Counted from the first letter of the stretch, positions 21,735 through 34,326 are shown. The stretch: 64,000 nucleotides of DNA from Isoetes taiwanensis (GCA_021234155.1 JAJEKV010000063.1:7005710-7069709); one strand, 5' to 3'. The notes: generated by a model from the letters alone, not told the origin. Translations and numbers: made by a program.

Positions 21735-24546
21735 TTAAGGAAAACCTAACTTGCTATTTTCGTTCATGCCATCTTAGGGCTCTGTTTTACTTGCTCCAGA
21801 GTCAAACCCGCCTCCCGGACTCACCGAAAGCGATCTAGCTCATTAGTTTCCTTTCTAGCTTCATCTTCTAGCAGTTCAGCAGATGGTCGAAGTTTGAGCA
21901 GGAGGAGCGAGCCAAGGATCAGGTATTTTGTCAATTTAATAGCCTAAACCGCCTTCCACCATCGAACCAAAGAGGTTTAGCCTATTAAATTGCCCATAAT
22001 GTCACCCACTTAGATCCCCGTGATACCAAGCTCTAACTAAAGAACCTAACTCTATGATATAGATTAGATCTTGTTCTTTAGTTCTTCTGTGATATGTATG
22101 ATGATGTATCTCTATGGACTCATTGTATTGGGAAGGGGGGTAGAGACCCTAAAGCCTGGTAGTTAATGCTCCTAGCTAGCCTCTTTAGCACACTGTAAAT
22201 TCGGCCTGTGTACAAGAGCCACACCTGGTTGTGGGTGAAGGGGCCAGACTGGCTTATAAGGAGGTTCGTGTTCTGACTCTTGAACGATCCCTCCGTGTGT
22301 AAGGTCTCAGGGGATCACTCGTGGACTAGGTCTAATGTCTTGCCACTGCGTGTGGGCAAGGCATGGGTTCGACACCCGTGGAGTGATGCGTCACTCTCCA
22401 TTGGGTTCAGGTCGAATAAGGGCAGTGGCCCTCTAGTCACCTTGAGTCAGCATGTAGATCTCTGGAGGGAGTGATCCCTACCTGCCCCATCGGAACTGGG
22501 GAGATGCAACCCAGGAATAGCCCCTTTGGCTATATGCATCCGGCGGGCTACAGTCAGGTCCCAACACTTTTCAACCTACTCTGTAAAGTGTGCACAGGAG
22601 GGGCGGATGGAGTGGACTACCCTAAGCCATGTTCTTATGCCAGCCAAATCCATTGCCATGAATTCTGTCTGCAATGAACTCTGGAGACCCAAGCCGTCAG
22701 TCATCCCCTTTTAGTCTGAGCCTTGGGTAGGATCCCATATGTGATGTACTGATCTTTGTCTATGCAGATATATGATGAGCCATCCTTCGAGATGCATCAC
22801 TCTCCATTGGGTTCAAGTCGAATAAGGGCAGTGGCCCTCTAGTCACCTTAGAATAATTCTAATAATTGTGTAACTATAATAATAATTGTATGCATCAAGT
22901 TGATTGCAGGTTAGGAAGATCCCAAGGTGGGGAGACCCACGATGCTGCGGACATCATCATTTCAAGGTGGGGAGAATGACGCGTTCCAAACACAAGATAC
23001 TCTGGCCCCGGGGCGTATCAGATCTTTGCCACACGCAGCATTACACGCCATCCCGACTGACGTGTACGCCGACGTGTAGCCAAGCAGGTAGCACCCTAGG
23101 GGGCAACTTGCAAGGTGTGTGCATTTATTAATGTGCACATTTACCCATGTGCACATTTATCCAAGTGTACACATTTACCCATGTGGACACTTCATGCCAC
23201 TTAGTTATTAAAGGCAAGTGGGCCACACCCAATTATCCCACATGCTTAAAGGGATAATGGGAAACCCTAGCCCTAACCCTTTGTCTATATAGGTTAAGGA
23301 AAACCTAACTTGCTATTTTTGTTCATGCCATCTTAGGGCTCTGTTTTACTTGCTCCAGGAGTCAAACCCGCCTCCCAGACTCTGTCTGAGCGATCTAGCT
23401 CATTAGTTTCCCTTTCTAGCTTCATCTTCTAGCAGTTCAGCAGGATGGTCGAGTTCAGAACAGGAGGAGCGAGCCAAGGATCAGGTATTTTGTCAATTTA
23501 ATAGCCTAAACCGTCTCCCAGTCATCGAACCAGTAGGTTTAGCCTATTAAATTGCCCATAACAGCCACTTAGATCCCCGGATACCAAGCTCTAACTAAAG
23601 AACCTAACTCTATGATATAGATTAGATCTTGTTCTTTAGTTCTTACGTGATATGTATGATGATGTATCTCTATGGACTCATTGTATTGGGAAGGGGGTAG
23701 AGACCCTAAAGCCACGGTAGTTAATGCTCCTAGCTAGCCTCTTTAGCACAATCTTTGTAAATTCGGCTGTGTACAAGAGCCACACCGGTTGTGGGTGAAG
23801 GGGCCGACCGGGCTTATAAGGAGGTTCGTGGTTCGACTCTTGAGCGATCCCTCGGTGTGTAAGGTCTACGGGGATCACTGTGGACTAGGTCTAATGTCTT
23901 GCCACCTGCGTGTGGGCAAGGCATGGGCTCGACACCGCGTGGAGTGATGCGTCACTCTCCATTGGGTTCAGGTCGAATAAGGGCAAAGTGGCCCTCTAGT
24001 CACCTTGAGTCAAGCATGTAGATCTCGGAGGGAGTGATCCCCACCGCCCCATCGGAACCGGGAGATGCAACCCGGGGAATAGCCCCTTTGGCTATATGCA
24101 TCCCGGAGGCTCTGGTCAGTCCCAACACTTTTCAACCTACTCAGTAAAGTGTGCAGGGTGGAGGGGCGGATGGAGTGGACTACCCTAAGCCATGTTCTTA
24201 TGCCGCCCAAATCCATTGCCATGAATTTCGCATCGCAATGAACTCGGAGACCCAAGCCGCCGCCACCATCCCCTTCGGTCCCCGAGCCTTGGGTAGGATC
24301 CCATATGTGATGTAATCGATCTTTGTCTATGCAGATATATGATGAGCCATCCTTCGAGATGCATCACTCTCCATTGGGTTCAAGTCGAATAAGGGCGGTG
24401 GCCCTCTAGTCACCTTTTAAGAATAATTCTAATAATTGTGTAACTATAATAATAATTGTATGCATCAAGTTGATTGCGGGTTAGGAAGATCCCAAGGTGG
24501 GGAGACCCACGATGCTGCGGACATCATCATTTCAAGGTGGGGAGAA

Positions 24547-26138
24547 TGTGACGTTCAAAAGATATCACGGTCCCGTGGGCGATATCGCATCGCCTCACAC
24601 GCCAGACACGCCATCCCGACTGACGTGTACGCCGACGTGTAGCCAAGCAGGTAGCACCCTAGGGGGCAACTTGCAAGGTGTGTGCATTTATTAATGTGCA
24701 CATTTACCCATGTGCACATTTATCCAAGTGTACACATTTACCCATGTGGACACTTCATGCCACCTAGTTATTAAAGGCAAGTGGGCCACACCCAATTATC
24801 CCACATGCTTAAAGGGATAATGGGAAACCCTAGCCCTAACCCTTTGTCTATATAGGTTAAGGAAAACCTAACTTGCTATTTTCGTTCATGCCATCTTAGG
24901 GCTCTGTTTTACTTGCTCCAGGAGTCAAACCCGCCTCCCAGACTCTGCCTGAGCGATCTAGCTCATTAGTTTCCCTTTCTAGCTTCATCTTCTAGCAGTT
25001 CAGCAGGATGGTCGAGTTCAGAGCAGGAGGAGCGAGCCAAGGATCAGGTATTTTGTCAATTTAATAGCCTAAACCGTCTTCCAGTCATCGAACCAGTAGG
25101 TTTAGCCTATTAAATTGCCCATAACAGCCACTTAGATCCCCAGATACCAAGCTCTAACTAAAGAACCTAACTCTATGATATAGATTAGATCTTGTTCTTT
25201 AGTTCTTCTGTGATATGTATGATGATGTATCTCTATGGACTCATTGTATTGGGAAGGGGGGTAGAGACCCTAAAGCCTGGTAGTTAATGCTCCTAGCTAG
25301 CCTCTTTAGCACACTGTAAATTCGGCCTGTGTACAAGAGCCACACCTGGTTGTGGGTGAAGGGGCCAGACTGGCTTATAAGGAGGTTCGTGTTCTGACTC
25401 TTGAACGATCCCTCTGGTGTGTAAGGTCTACCGGGGATCACTGTGGACTAGGTCTAATGTCTTGCCACTGCGTGTGGGCAAGGCATGGGCTCGACACCCG
25501 TGGAGTGATGCGTCACTCTCCATTGGGTTCAGGTCGAATAAGGGCAGTGGCCCTCTAGTCACCTTGAGTCAGCATGTAGATCTCTGGAGGGAGTGATCCC
25601 TACCTGCCCCATCGGAACTGGGGAGATGCAACCCAGGAATAGCCCCTTTGGCTATATGCATCCGGCGGGCTACAGTCAGGTCCCAACACTTTTCAACCTA
25701 CTCTGTAAAGTGTGCACAGGAGGGGCGGATGGAGTGGACTACCCTAAGCCATGTTCTTATGCCAGCCAAATCCATTGCCATGAATTCTGTCTGCAATGAA
25801 CTCTGGAGACCCAAGCCGTCAGTCATCCCCTTTGAGTCTGAGCCTTGGGTAGGATCCCATATGTGATGTACTGATCTTTGTCTATGCAGATATGTGATGA
25901 GCCATCCTTCGAGATGGTTATGTGATGTTGATGTCGTATACTGACATGTATGTTTACGCTTCCGCAGCTAGGTAGGCCCTGAGGGAGACAGGGTAAATGA
26001 CCCCTTCATTCTTCCCACTGGAACTCACCAAGGTTGCAGTGATACGTGGAGGGCCCTGTATCAGTGTGGAGCTGGTATGGGGGATGAACTCCTGTTTGTA
26101 TACGGTGAGTGCTCCGTATATTAGTAGGGGACGTCACA
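24547..26138 (+). repeat. Complete-looking gypsy-type LTR (1592 bp)
   Basis: Starts TGTGACGTTC right after a polypurine tract and ends GGGGACGTCACA. It contains a TATA box (CTATATAGG, about 24848-24856) and the same body as the other units. Between about 25914 and 26138 it carries sequence absent from the inner copies. Confidence 0.7.
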
Positions 26139-27432
26139 AACATTACATTGTAATTTATGTATTGTAGTCTTGTATGCCATATCCAGTCTCCAAATTCACA
26201 ATCACCAAAGCGTGTGTTCTTAAGTTGCATTTATGTAAAATAACTACCAGGTCCAAAACCAAGCATTGGATTTTGAATTTAAAAAAACCTTGAGGTTTCT
26301 TCCTCACGGGGGACTTCCCTTCATTTATTTTCTATTCAATTTGGAGTATTCTAATAGATTGTATATTATAGAAGCTATCAATGCCTTTTAAAGCCTTTTT
26401 TTTTTCCTGTTTGGTTTCCAACAAAAACTTTGACTTGCAACCATGGATTTTGTTCATGATTTAGCTTATCTTCTGGTAAAAGATTCAAGAAGGTTGGCTT
26501 GATATATAAAACATTCATGCATGCAGACCATTCATGCTTTATTTGTGAATTGTCTAGACTAAGTTTTGTAATTGCGTTCTTACTGCGACTGCAATGGAAT
26601 GTTAGCAGCTCAAGTAAGAGGAGGAAACCTGTCAAGCTTTCATTTGAAAACTGAGAACACTACAAAGGCGCAAAGATTAACAAAATAAAGTTCACATAGA
26701 AAAACGTTTGTATAGGGACGGCGCATCACGAATGCATTTACGTACAGCTATAAAATATATGAAGCCAATGACACGTCACTTACACTTAAAATATAATGAA
26801 TACCAATTTCCAACCATAATGATTGCTTCCTGGCAAACGTCTAGGCTCATAAAATATTTTGCCATGAAGTGTGGGAACACCTTCAGCTACATTATCTGTT
26901 CCAATTGTGATCCACAAATTTTATATGGCTAAACTGTTCATGCTAGCATTGAGCACCAGCAACGCATGTTGTAAGGATAAGGCCAAGAAGCAATATATTA
27001 AATATAACTTGATCACATGTGCTTGGTATATGGACATCCACAAATACCCAAACTTCTATATATTGCCTAACATAGCAGGGTGTAAATTCTATAGTGGTGT
27101 ACAGAAAGCATTGTCCGGACATGTGCTTTATGTGCTGAAACTGCTTAGTACCTCCTGGACGTGTGACGTCCAACTGAATTAAAACAGAATTGGCATGCAC
27201 CAAGAATAGTATATGAAATTCCGGAATGGCAGGGATCAGTGACTAGGATCTCCAAAGACGCGGGAACTCCGTTGGCGGGGATGGAGTTTCCTTTAGTGGT
27301 TGGCGGGAGAAATCAGAATTCGGAATTGCAATTAGACCAATTCATACAATTCGAACAAATTTTGCATTGTTTCAATTGAATTCTCAATTTGGAATTGTAA
27401 TTCAAGTCGTGAAATCTGTCTCGTGAATTTCA
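26139..27432. other. Intergenic, no recognisable gene
   Basis: AT-rich sequence after the LTR. Short open frames are not conserved-looking. The last 200 bp before 27433 (GGCGGGGATGG, TGGCGGGAGAAA) could include the promoter and leader of the next gene, but no clear TATA box was chosen. Confidence 0.5.
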
Positions 27433-30400
27433 ATGGAAACCTCCCCTGAAAGCATCGATTCAACTAGAAGAAGGATTTTCTTGCAAATTCAAGCTGAAAA
27501 TAGAAGAAAATCCCGAGAAAGGAAGAGACAGAGAGAGAAGGAAAACAATCCTCCTGCCAATACCAAAGATTGTGGTGTTTTGAGTGAAAGAAGATTACAG
27601 GAATTGTCGAAGAATTTGGAAGATTATTTCAATGAAATTACAAATACTTTTGCCTCGAGTGTGGACAAAGGGAAGTTAGCATCGAGATTCTTCAAGAAAA
27701 TTAAACATCTTCCACTCGATGTTGATGTAGCAGATCCAAAAGAAAATGCCCTTATGAGGGATTTAATTTTGAATGTGAAAAAGACTTTTCAAGCTCAAAA
27801 ATATGATAGAAATACTGATGTTCTTCAAGCAAAAAGGAGTACACTGCAAATGGCTGCATCTTCAACAAAGGGAGTGAATCAATCAGCAATAGCAAGGCTT
27901 CTATCTATTCCAAGAAGAACTGTGGCAGCAGCATTTCAAAGACGTGTGTATGCAGAATTTGAAGCAGGTCTCTGGTCAATGTTTCAGAGGAGAAAAGGGT
28001 CTGATGCACTTTCAAATGAAGCAATAGGTAAGATAAAGAATTTTTGGGATGAGAATACTAGGATCTCACCATATAAAAAACATGTGAGAAAACATGTTAG
28101 TGAAACAGATGAAAAGATTGACCATCCTATTCATTTGCTGAAGATGACACAAGTAAGCACATTCTGCCTCTTTTTTTTCTGTATTTTGCATGATATTATT
28201 GTTGAATCTGTGTTATGATCAGTTGTAGTTTTATCTTCAATTCAGGAAAGAGTATCCTGAGATCAATATATGCTAGCAAACTTTTGAGAAGCTTAAACCC
28301 AGCTATATTAGGAGATTGCAAGAAAGAGAGACTTGCTGCTGCCAGTACCACATGCACCTTGATTTTGTCATGCAGACAATTAATAACATGAGGTCTGATC
28401 CTTACGGTGTGCACAAAGATTGCAAATGCGCATGCAAGGTATGTGGTCTAGGTCCAACATGCAATGCTAAGGACAATATTTTCAAATCTACAAGTGAGTA
28501 TTGGAGAAATGTGGTATGCCCCAAAGTAGAAGCAGATGAATGGTACAAACATGTATGTTTGATGCAGACCTGCAAGAAATGTGGTCTCAAGAGGTAAGTT
28601 ATTAACATAGCGCATATATATATTGTTTAACTTTTCATTTCTATGATATCTAGATAACATATCTCATATATTGTTTAACTTTTCATTTCTATGATATCTA
28701 GCTTCAATATTCTCTTACAGTACTTTCTCTAATCCACTTTATACAGGATTCTAAAGTGTTCAAGGGAAACAAGTAAATCATTAGAACACTGGTGGATTGG
28801 AAAGTTTTTGAAAAAGTTAGTGTTGATTTAGTGTTAAAAGGATCACGTCATTTATACTAATTTGTTGATTCTACTACTTGCAGCAAGAAGCTGTTTCTAA
28901 GAGAAACCCTAAGAAGAAACCAACTAAAGTTACAAGATTGGCCTACAAGACTGGTACCCCTAATTTCAGGAACATGCAAGAAAAACAATGGCAGCATTCG
29001 TGCCACACAACTACAAGGCTCATTGGCAAGCAAAACAATTCAGACAATGTTTGGCAAGTTTTGGAGAAGACACAATAGTTTCCGTAATTGACTTTGCAGA
29101 AAACTATGGTTTTAATGTTCAGCAAGAAGCGCAATCATGTCATTGGCACACTGACCAGGTATCCATTTTAGTTCATATCACTTACAGGTTTGGAAGGAAA
29201 CAAGACATCAAGAAGAAAAGAAAAGATATGAAACAAAAAGATGATAACAGAGAAATTATAAAAGAGTGTCACTTTTATATTTGAGATGAGAAGTCTCATG
29301 TCACTGAATTTGTACAGCATTGCCTCTTAAAACATGCCACTTGGTTGGAGGTAAATGGTATTCAATATTCCAAGCATTATGTATGGTCAGATGGTTGTTC
29401 ATCTCAATTTAAGTCTTCAAGACCATTCTATTTCCTGGGTAGATGGTACAGAGATCTTGGGATAGGAGATTATTTGGAATTTCTTTGGCAGCTCGCATGG
29501 AAAAGGTGAGCATGATGGCCAAGGAGCAGTGGTAAAAAGATTTCTCACAGAAAGGAACAACTGAAGTATAATGGGAGAAAACTCCAGTGTGCTGCAGATG
29601 TCGTTCGATTTTTAAATGAATTCTTTACCAACAGCTCATCTGATTCCGATATACACAGGTAAGTACTGCACTTGTAGCACTTGAAGCACTTGAAGCACTT
29701 AGACTTGTATTTTATAATAATTATTGTGCATGATTTTTATGTATGTTTGGTGACAGTTTACTAGTTTTGTACATATTGAAGGCCATTTATGTACAATTAT
29801 AAACTTTTTTTTTTGTTATTGGAATGTTTACTTACCTGTACAACACTTACAGTACTTACAACAGTTAAGCACTTACAACACTTGATTAATTGTTGCCTGC
29901 AGGTACTTTTGGGAAATTGATCCTCATAGTATAGATAGATCAGAAAGGTATGATGCTCAGACTCTCAAAGGTACAACTAAAATTCATTGCATCAGGCCTT
30001 TTGATAGAGAAAATCCTTTGAAGCTTGCACATAGACCTTTGTCATATTTTTGCATGTCTTGCCAGCAAGGGAAATGGGACTCCTGTAGCACTAAATCTCG
30101 TATAGGAGGTTGGGAGACAAATGAGTTGGTCCCAAAAAAAAGCAGAAGTGCAGGAAATTCCTGACAATGAGGTTGAGTCTGAAGACGAGGAGACTGATAG
30201 TGAAGATGATGGTGACCATGATCTGATCAGTTCTAATGTAGAAGTAGGGGACAATTTTGCAGTAAATGCAGAAGAAGGCAATGCTGAGGGTGTAGACTTT
30301 TATGTCCTGAAATGTATTGAGACAAAGAACACATTACTAGATGATTATGAAGATGGCTAGGGCAATGTTTTTGGAATTGGTGAGGTCATACTTTCTGGCT

Positions 30401-30582
30401 ACTATTACAAACAATTGGAAGGAGAATTAAGTTTTCAACCTCTTTTAGACAAACCACTGGCCAGAGTGTACAACCACCTCATTAGGCTTTGCAAATTTGA
30501 CATGACTTTGGTGAAAGACAACCTGTATAGTATGGATGAGCAGACATGCCAACAAATAATGAGCAGCATGCCTTCAAGTTGA
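27433..30582 (+). pseudogene. Transposase-like gene of a DFAENY/SDG/HGKG family, five probable exons
   Basis: Exon 1 (27433-28152) is basic and helical, with an HTH-like stretch (QSAIARLLSIPRRTVAAAFQ). Exon 2 (28246-28593) reads KEYPEINI then FEKLKPSYIRRLQERETCCC and a Cys-rich CKCACKVCG. Exon 3 is about 28747-28815. Exon 4 (28884-29658) carries DFAENYGF (29090-29107), SDGCSSQFK (29387-) and HGKGEHDGQGAVVKRF (29496-), which I take as the DDE-like catalytic blocks. Exon 5 (29903-30582) joins in phase as IHR-YFWEID. This motif series matches a family I know mainly from animal proteins lacking a common name. In-frame stops at 28274 and 29282 and several frame changes mark it as broken or mis-sequenced. 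Acidic C-terminal tail. Confidence 0.75.
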
Positions 30583-30729
30583 TAACAGTTTAGGAACAGC
30601 AATTGTGCAAAGAAGATAAAAATATTCATTGATAACTTAATAAGTATATCCAGATCTAAAGTATATATCAAAATGTATACAAAATTGGCCAGCCTACATG
30701 AACAACAAAAATGGCTGGCTCTCAGTTGA

Positions 30730-33700
30730 CTATTTATAATTTGTTTCACCACTATTTACAAATTGTTTCAGGTGTTGCAAGGCAGAGTTGTTGATGAACT
30801 TGCTATCTGCCTGTTCAGTCAGCCACTTCACAAATGTAGAGTAATAGAGATCAAAAGAAACCTGCTGAGGAACTGTTAACATTGCTGCATCCAACCTCTC
30901 AAGAATGTCCACGGCCTCCATATCAAAGAAATCCACATATTGTGCTCTCTTCAATAATGTCTTCCAGTTATCATCCACTGCAACTTGATACAACAATGGA
31001 AATATGGAATCCACTAGCAAACTTGAACTTGACTTAAATTCTTCAATCCTCATGCTTGCTGCAATAACAGTTGTATAAGGTGGAGACAAGAATGTCTTAT
31101 AAACTGAGTCATCAACCAAAATACATCTTGCACTGTATTGAGGAAATTCTGGCAGTACACCTTTTCCAAAGGTTTCATGAACACTGGTTTTTCAACATGT
31201 CCAGGTAACGTGAAAGGCATTTTGTCACAAACCTCTTGTCCCCAAATAAAAACAAACATGTGTATCAGTAATGGACACAACTTCTCTAACACTTCCTTTG
31301 TATTGAAAGCAGTCATAGATGACCATATAGCCAAGTCATAGTAAACACTTACCTTGTTTAAAAATTCTGTAACACCAGGCCTGAATAAAACTGTCTTGTT
31401 TTCTGTATACTCTATAATGTGTGGGCCAGGTATTTCAAGTTTTTCAGACTTTGAATATGTTTTAACCAAAACACCATTGAGGTCCATAATCAATAGCTTT
31501 CTACTCACAATGATATCTCTGCTATGTGCTGCTTTACCTAAATTCTTCACTTGTTGAACCATGTTGGCTGAACCATATTGGCTGAACCATCCCTGTATTA
31601 ACACAATGTTGAACCATTGTTGGCTGAACTATAATTGCCTCAACTATATTATCTTCCACAAAAGAAGACTCAACTATAGTTGGTTGAACTATAGTTTTTG
31701 AAGCTAATGGTTGTTGAACTATAGTTGCCTCAAGTATAGTTTTTGGAACTAAAGGTGGCTCAACTTCTGATGTTGATTTGTCAAGTGCTTGAGTCTCAAG
31801 TGTAAATTCAAGAGTAGTTGGCCTCACTTTTGTTTCTGCTCTCCTTTTCTTCACTTTATTGATGATGTTTGATTTCTCTTTTTCATTATCAAATTTGTTT
31901 GAATTTCGTGCAGACCTACATTAGAACAAAATAAATTCAAACAACCATTGCAAAGCAATTTAAATTTTTTTGATTAATAACACTCAAATGGCTACAATGA
32001 ACACTCAAATACCTTCTAATGGCTACAACACTTCCTTTCATTGATATGGAATTATCTCCAATTGTCCCTGCATAGAATCAAGGCCAGCTAATTTTCATGT
32101 AACAGACTCTTGATTGAGACAGATTCATTTTTGTCATTCAGAGCATCAAGTATAGCTTGAAATAGAATACCTTCTTTTGGAGTTGGAGCCTGATCTTCTA
32201 CTTCAACAGCAGCAGTGGCAGCAGATTGACCTGTCGTGATGATGCTTTCCCAAGTAGAAGCATTATTAAGTGCTACAAGTGCTTCATCTGTTGTTTGCTA
32301 CAACTCTAAACTTGTATGTACATCAGCCTCTACTACATCTTTCAAATTCTTCTTGCTTCTGAATGGATATGTCTTCTTAGTTGATTCTCCTTTCTTGCTT
32401 GCTTTATCTTTGCTTTTCTGTTTCTTTGGAACCTGCACTTTTGATTTGGGTGAAATTTTCCTTTTCTTCGAATGTTCCTTCACCACTTACATCTCTGTAT
32501 CACTCTCTCGATGTGACTCTGAATTTGATTTTCCCTCAACAACCTTCCCAAGGTTTTCTGTAGCAGCTTCACCCTCATCATCTGTTAATATAACATTATT
32601 TGCTCCAATCTTATAAGGAGATCTTGAAGTTGAGGGTAGCAGAGCAAGATTTCCAAGAGTTGATGTTCTCCTATCATGTACAATGGAAGGTGATCATGTA
32701 TTTTCAAGCACTGTCTCGTCCACAGGCACTGTCATACCAAACTCCAAAAATAAAGCAGAACCAGGGATAGGTTCAATACGTTGTACGTTTTATACGGAAT
32801 ACGTATGAATTGTATGATAGACACATATTTGCCGTATAAAATGCAAAAAATACGGCAAAAAAAAATTCCGGCGTCGAAAGATTTTCGCGTACGCGAAAAC
32901 AACGTGAAAGCGTACGCGAAAATTTTTTTGCGTACGCGAAACCTTCTGTACTGCGTACGCGAAATTTTTTTTTTTCCGGCCGGCGAGGTTTAAATACGTT
33001 AAATACGTATTTTATTAAAAAATACGTATTTTTTGACTTTATACGTCAGGAATTTGAATTTTGTACGTACAGAACCTATCCCTGAGCAGAACTGATAGAT
33101 GAAGTGCAAACAATGCATTTACCTTTAGCCAACAAAGCTGTGCACATTAAGTGATACTCATGATCACATTTTAGTTTTTATGATAACCTGTAATTGCTGG
33201 AGAATGCTAATCCACATGCAGCACAAGCGTCCTCAAATAGCACAGGTAAGTCTCTACTAACTGCATTGACTCTAATTGGTGAAAATTTCATACCTTTCAG
33301 TTCTTCCAAGTTTTTGAGGTTTGATCTCAGTATTGAGAGGTTAGCATCCTTCATGTGAAGTTCACCTTGCAATTCATCCCTTCTTGATGTTGTGTTTGGA
33401 TTGATCTTCCTGTAACTTGCCATTTTTTTTGCTGCATAGGTCTCAAGCATAATACTTGTTTCAAGCTCAGCAATGTCTTTCTCTAACTCTGGAGTTACCT
33501 GCAAAGATTTTTTGAGTTCTAATTCCTTTTTCATTTGCTCAATTTTATTGTTTGCTTCTGCCATATTATTATTGCCACTCAAAGCCTGGTTTGAGAGATC
33601 CTCTGTTGCCAATGTGACAATGACGTCATTCAACTCCAATGCACAAGCTTCTCTCTCACTAGAAATTCTGGTGATCTCATTCTCGATCAACTCAACATTC

Positions 33701-34172
33701 TGTAAAATTTTTTTGTTCAAAATAAAAGATTCTACTGCCAACTTCTTTTCCTCTTCAGCTTTATCATCTTCTTCTCTGTGTTACTTTTTGGTTCCAATTT
33801 TTCAGGCTTCCTACACCTCCTATATTTCATAATTTGAGCTCCAGCAGCAGCCCAGTTTACCTTGTGCTTTTCAGGATTTCTTTATGCAAATATGCAATTT
33901 TCCCATGCAAAAGCATAGGTTATCTGTTTTCTGACCTCATTATTGCATAATCCCTCACTCTGATAAAGCTTTCTTATCAATGATTGTAATTCTTCTTTCA
34001 GATGTGGCTGTACCAGCGAGATTTTTATACTGTGTCTGGAATTTATCTCCTCTCTCCAAACTGATAGCCAATCTTCAGTGGTGATGTTTTTCTCTAAATA
34101 TTTCATTTTTAGAGCCGGAATTAGTCCATCATCCGATAATCCATGCATTTCCACAAAATCTTCTACTGTCAC
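30730..34172 (-). pseudogene. FCP1-like phosphatase gene with coiled-coil N-terminal half
   Basis: Multi-segment minus-strand gene. It starts MTVEDFVEMHGLSDDGLI (34172), continues through RKQITYAFAWENCIFA and RNPEKHKVNWAAAGAQIMKY (to about 33790), then a coiled-coil (33741-33178, ending CAACGLAFSSN), a Lys-rich nuclear-type stretch (32486-32298) and TIVQPT-like repeats (31854-31560). It ends in an FCP1/HAD domain: LLIMDLNGVLVKTY (D at 31482-31484), AIWSSMTAF (WSS at 31317-31325), VDDSVYKTFLSPPYTTVI (about 31066-31119). As in the 7-kb copy, the DxD motif is DLNG, so catalysis is doubtful. A MITE lies in the gene. The end is about 150 bp from the end of the convergent transposase-like gene. Confidence 0.7.
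32762..33084. mobile_element. hAT-type MITE, 323 bp
   Basis: Perfect 13-bp terminal inverted repeats (CAGGGATAGGTTC) and a perfect 8-bp target duplication AGCAGAAC (32754-32761 and 33085-33092), both diagnostic of the hAT superfamily. No coding capacity. The centre has four copies of GCGTACGCGAAA (from 32887, 32910, 32930 and 32953) and several AATACGTATT-like palindromes. It sits between the coiled-coil and Lys-rich segments of the FCP1-like gene, probably in an intron. Confidence 0.95.
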
Positions 34173-34219
34173 TGTTTCGCTCGTTCTTATGCAAAGAATT
34201 TGGCTTTCGGCTATGGCTA

Positions 34220-34326
34220 TGGCTATGGCGCGAGAAAATTCGACTAAAAGCTATGGCTATGGCGCGAGAAAGTTCGATTAAAAGCTATGGCTTATGGCTA
34301 TGGCGTACGGCTATGGCGCGGGAACT
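34220..34326. promoter_or_regulatory. Repeated GGCTATGGCGCGAGAAA boxes upstream of the FCP1-like gene
   Basis: GCTATGGCGCGAGAAA followed by (A/G)TTCGA occurs twice (from about 34220 and 34250), with a third shorter version, CTATGGCGCGGGAAC, at about 34311. They begin some 50 bp upstream of the first ATG of the minus-strand gene. Read on that strand they contain TTTCTCGCGCC, loosely like E2F-type sites. Regulatory role inferred only from position and repetition. Confidence 0.35.

Larger units (their letters stand above)
20209..26138 (+). mobile_element. Tandem array of gypsy-type LTR units (about 1.56 kb each)
   Basis: Near-identical units follow head to tail. LTR starts (TGTGACG or variant) stand at 21416, 22977 and 24547, each directly preceded by a polypurine tract AAGGTGGGGAGAA, giving spacings of 1561 and 1570 bp. 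The first unit is truncated and begins at GTTCATGCCAT (20209), close to the expected transcription start downstream of the TATA box in the other units. The last unit continues into an LTR end, ACGTCACA, at 26131-26138, forming the usual TGTGACGT...ACGTCACA inverted ends. Inner units lack the last ~220 bp of the LTR and instead join about 200 bp of internal sequence up to the polypurine tract. No protein gene is present. Confidence 0.85.

Noticed and set aside
23760..23860. tRNA-like B-box (GGTTCGACTC) in the LTR units
   Set aside because: No matching A-box at the right distance and no cloverleaf; it is part of the repeated LTR body.
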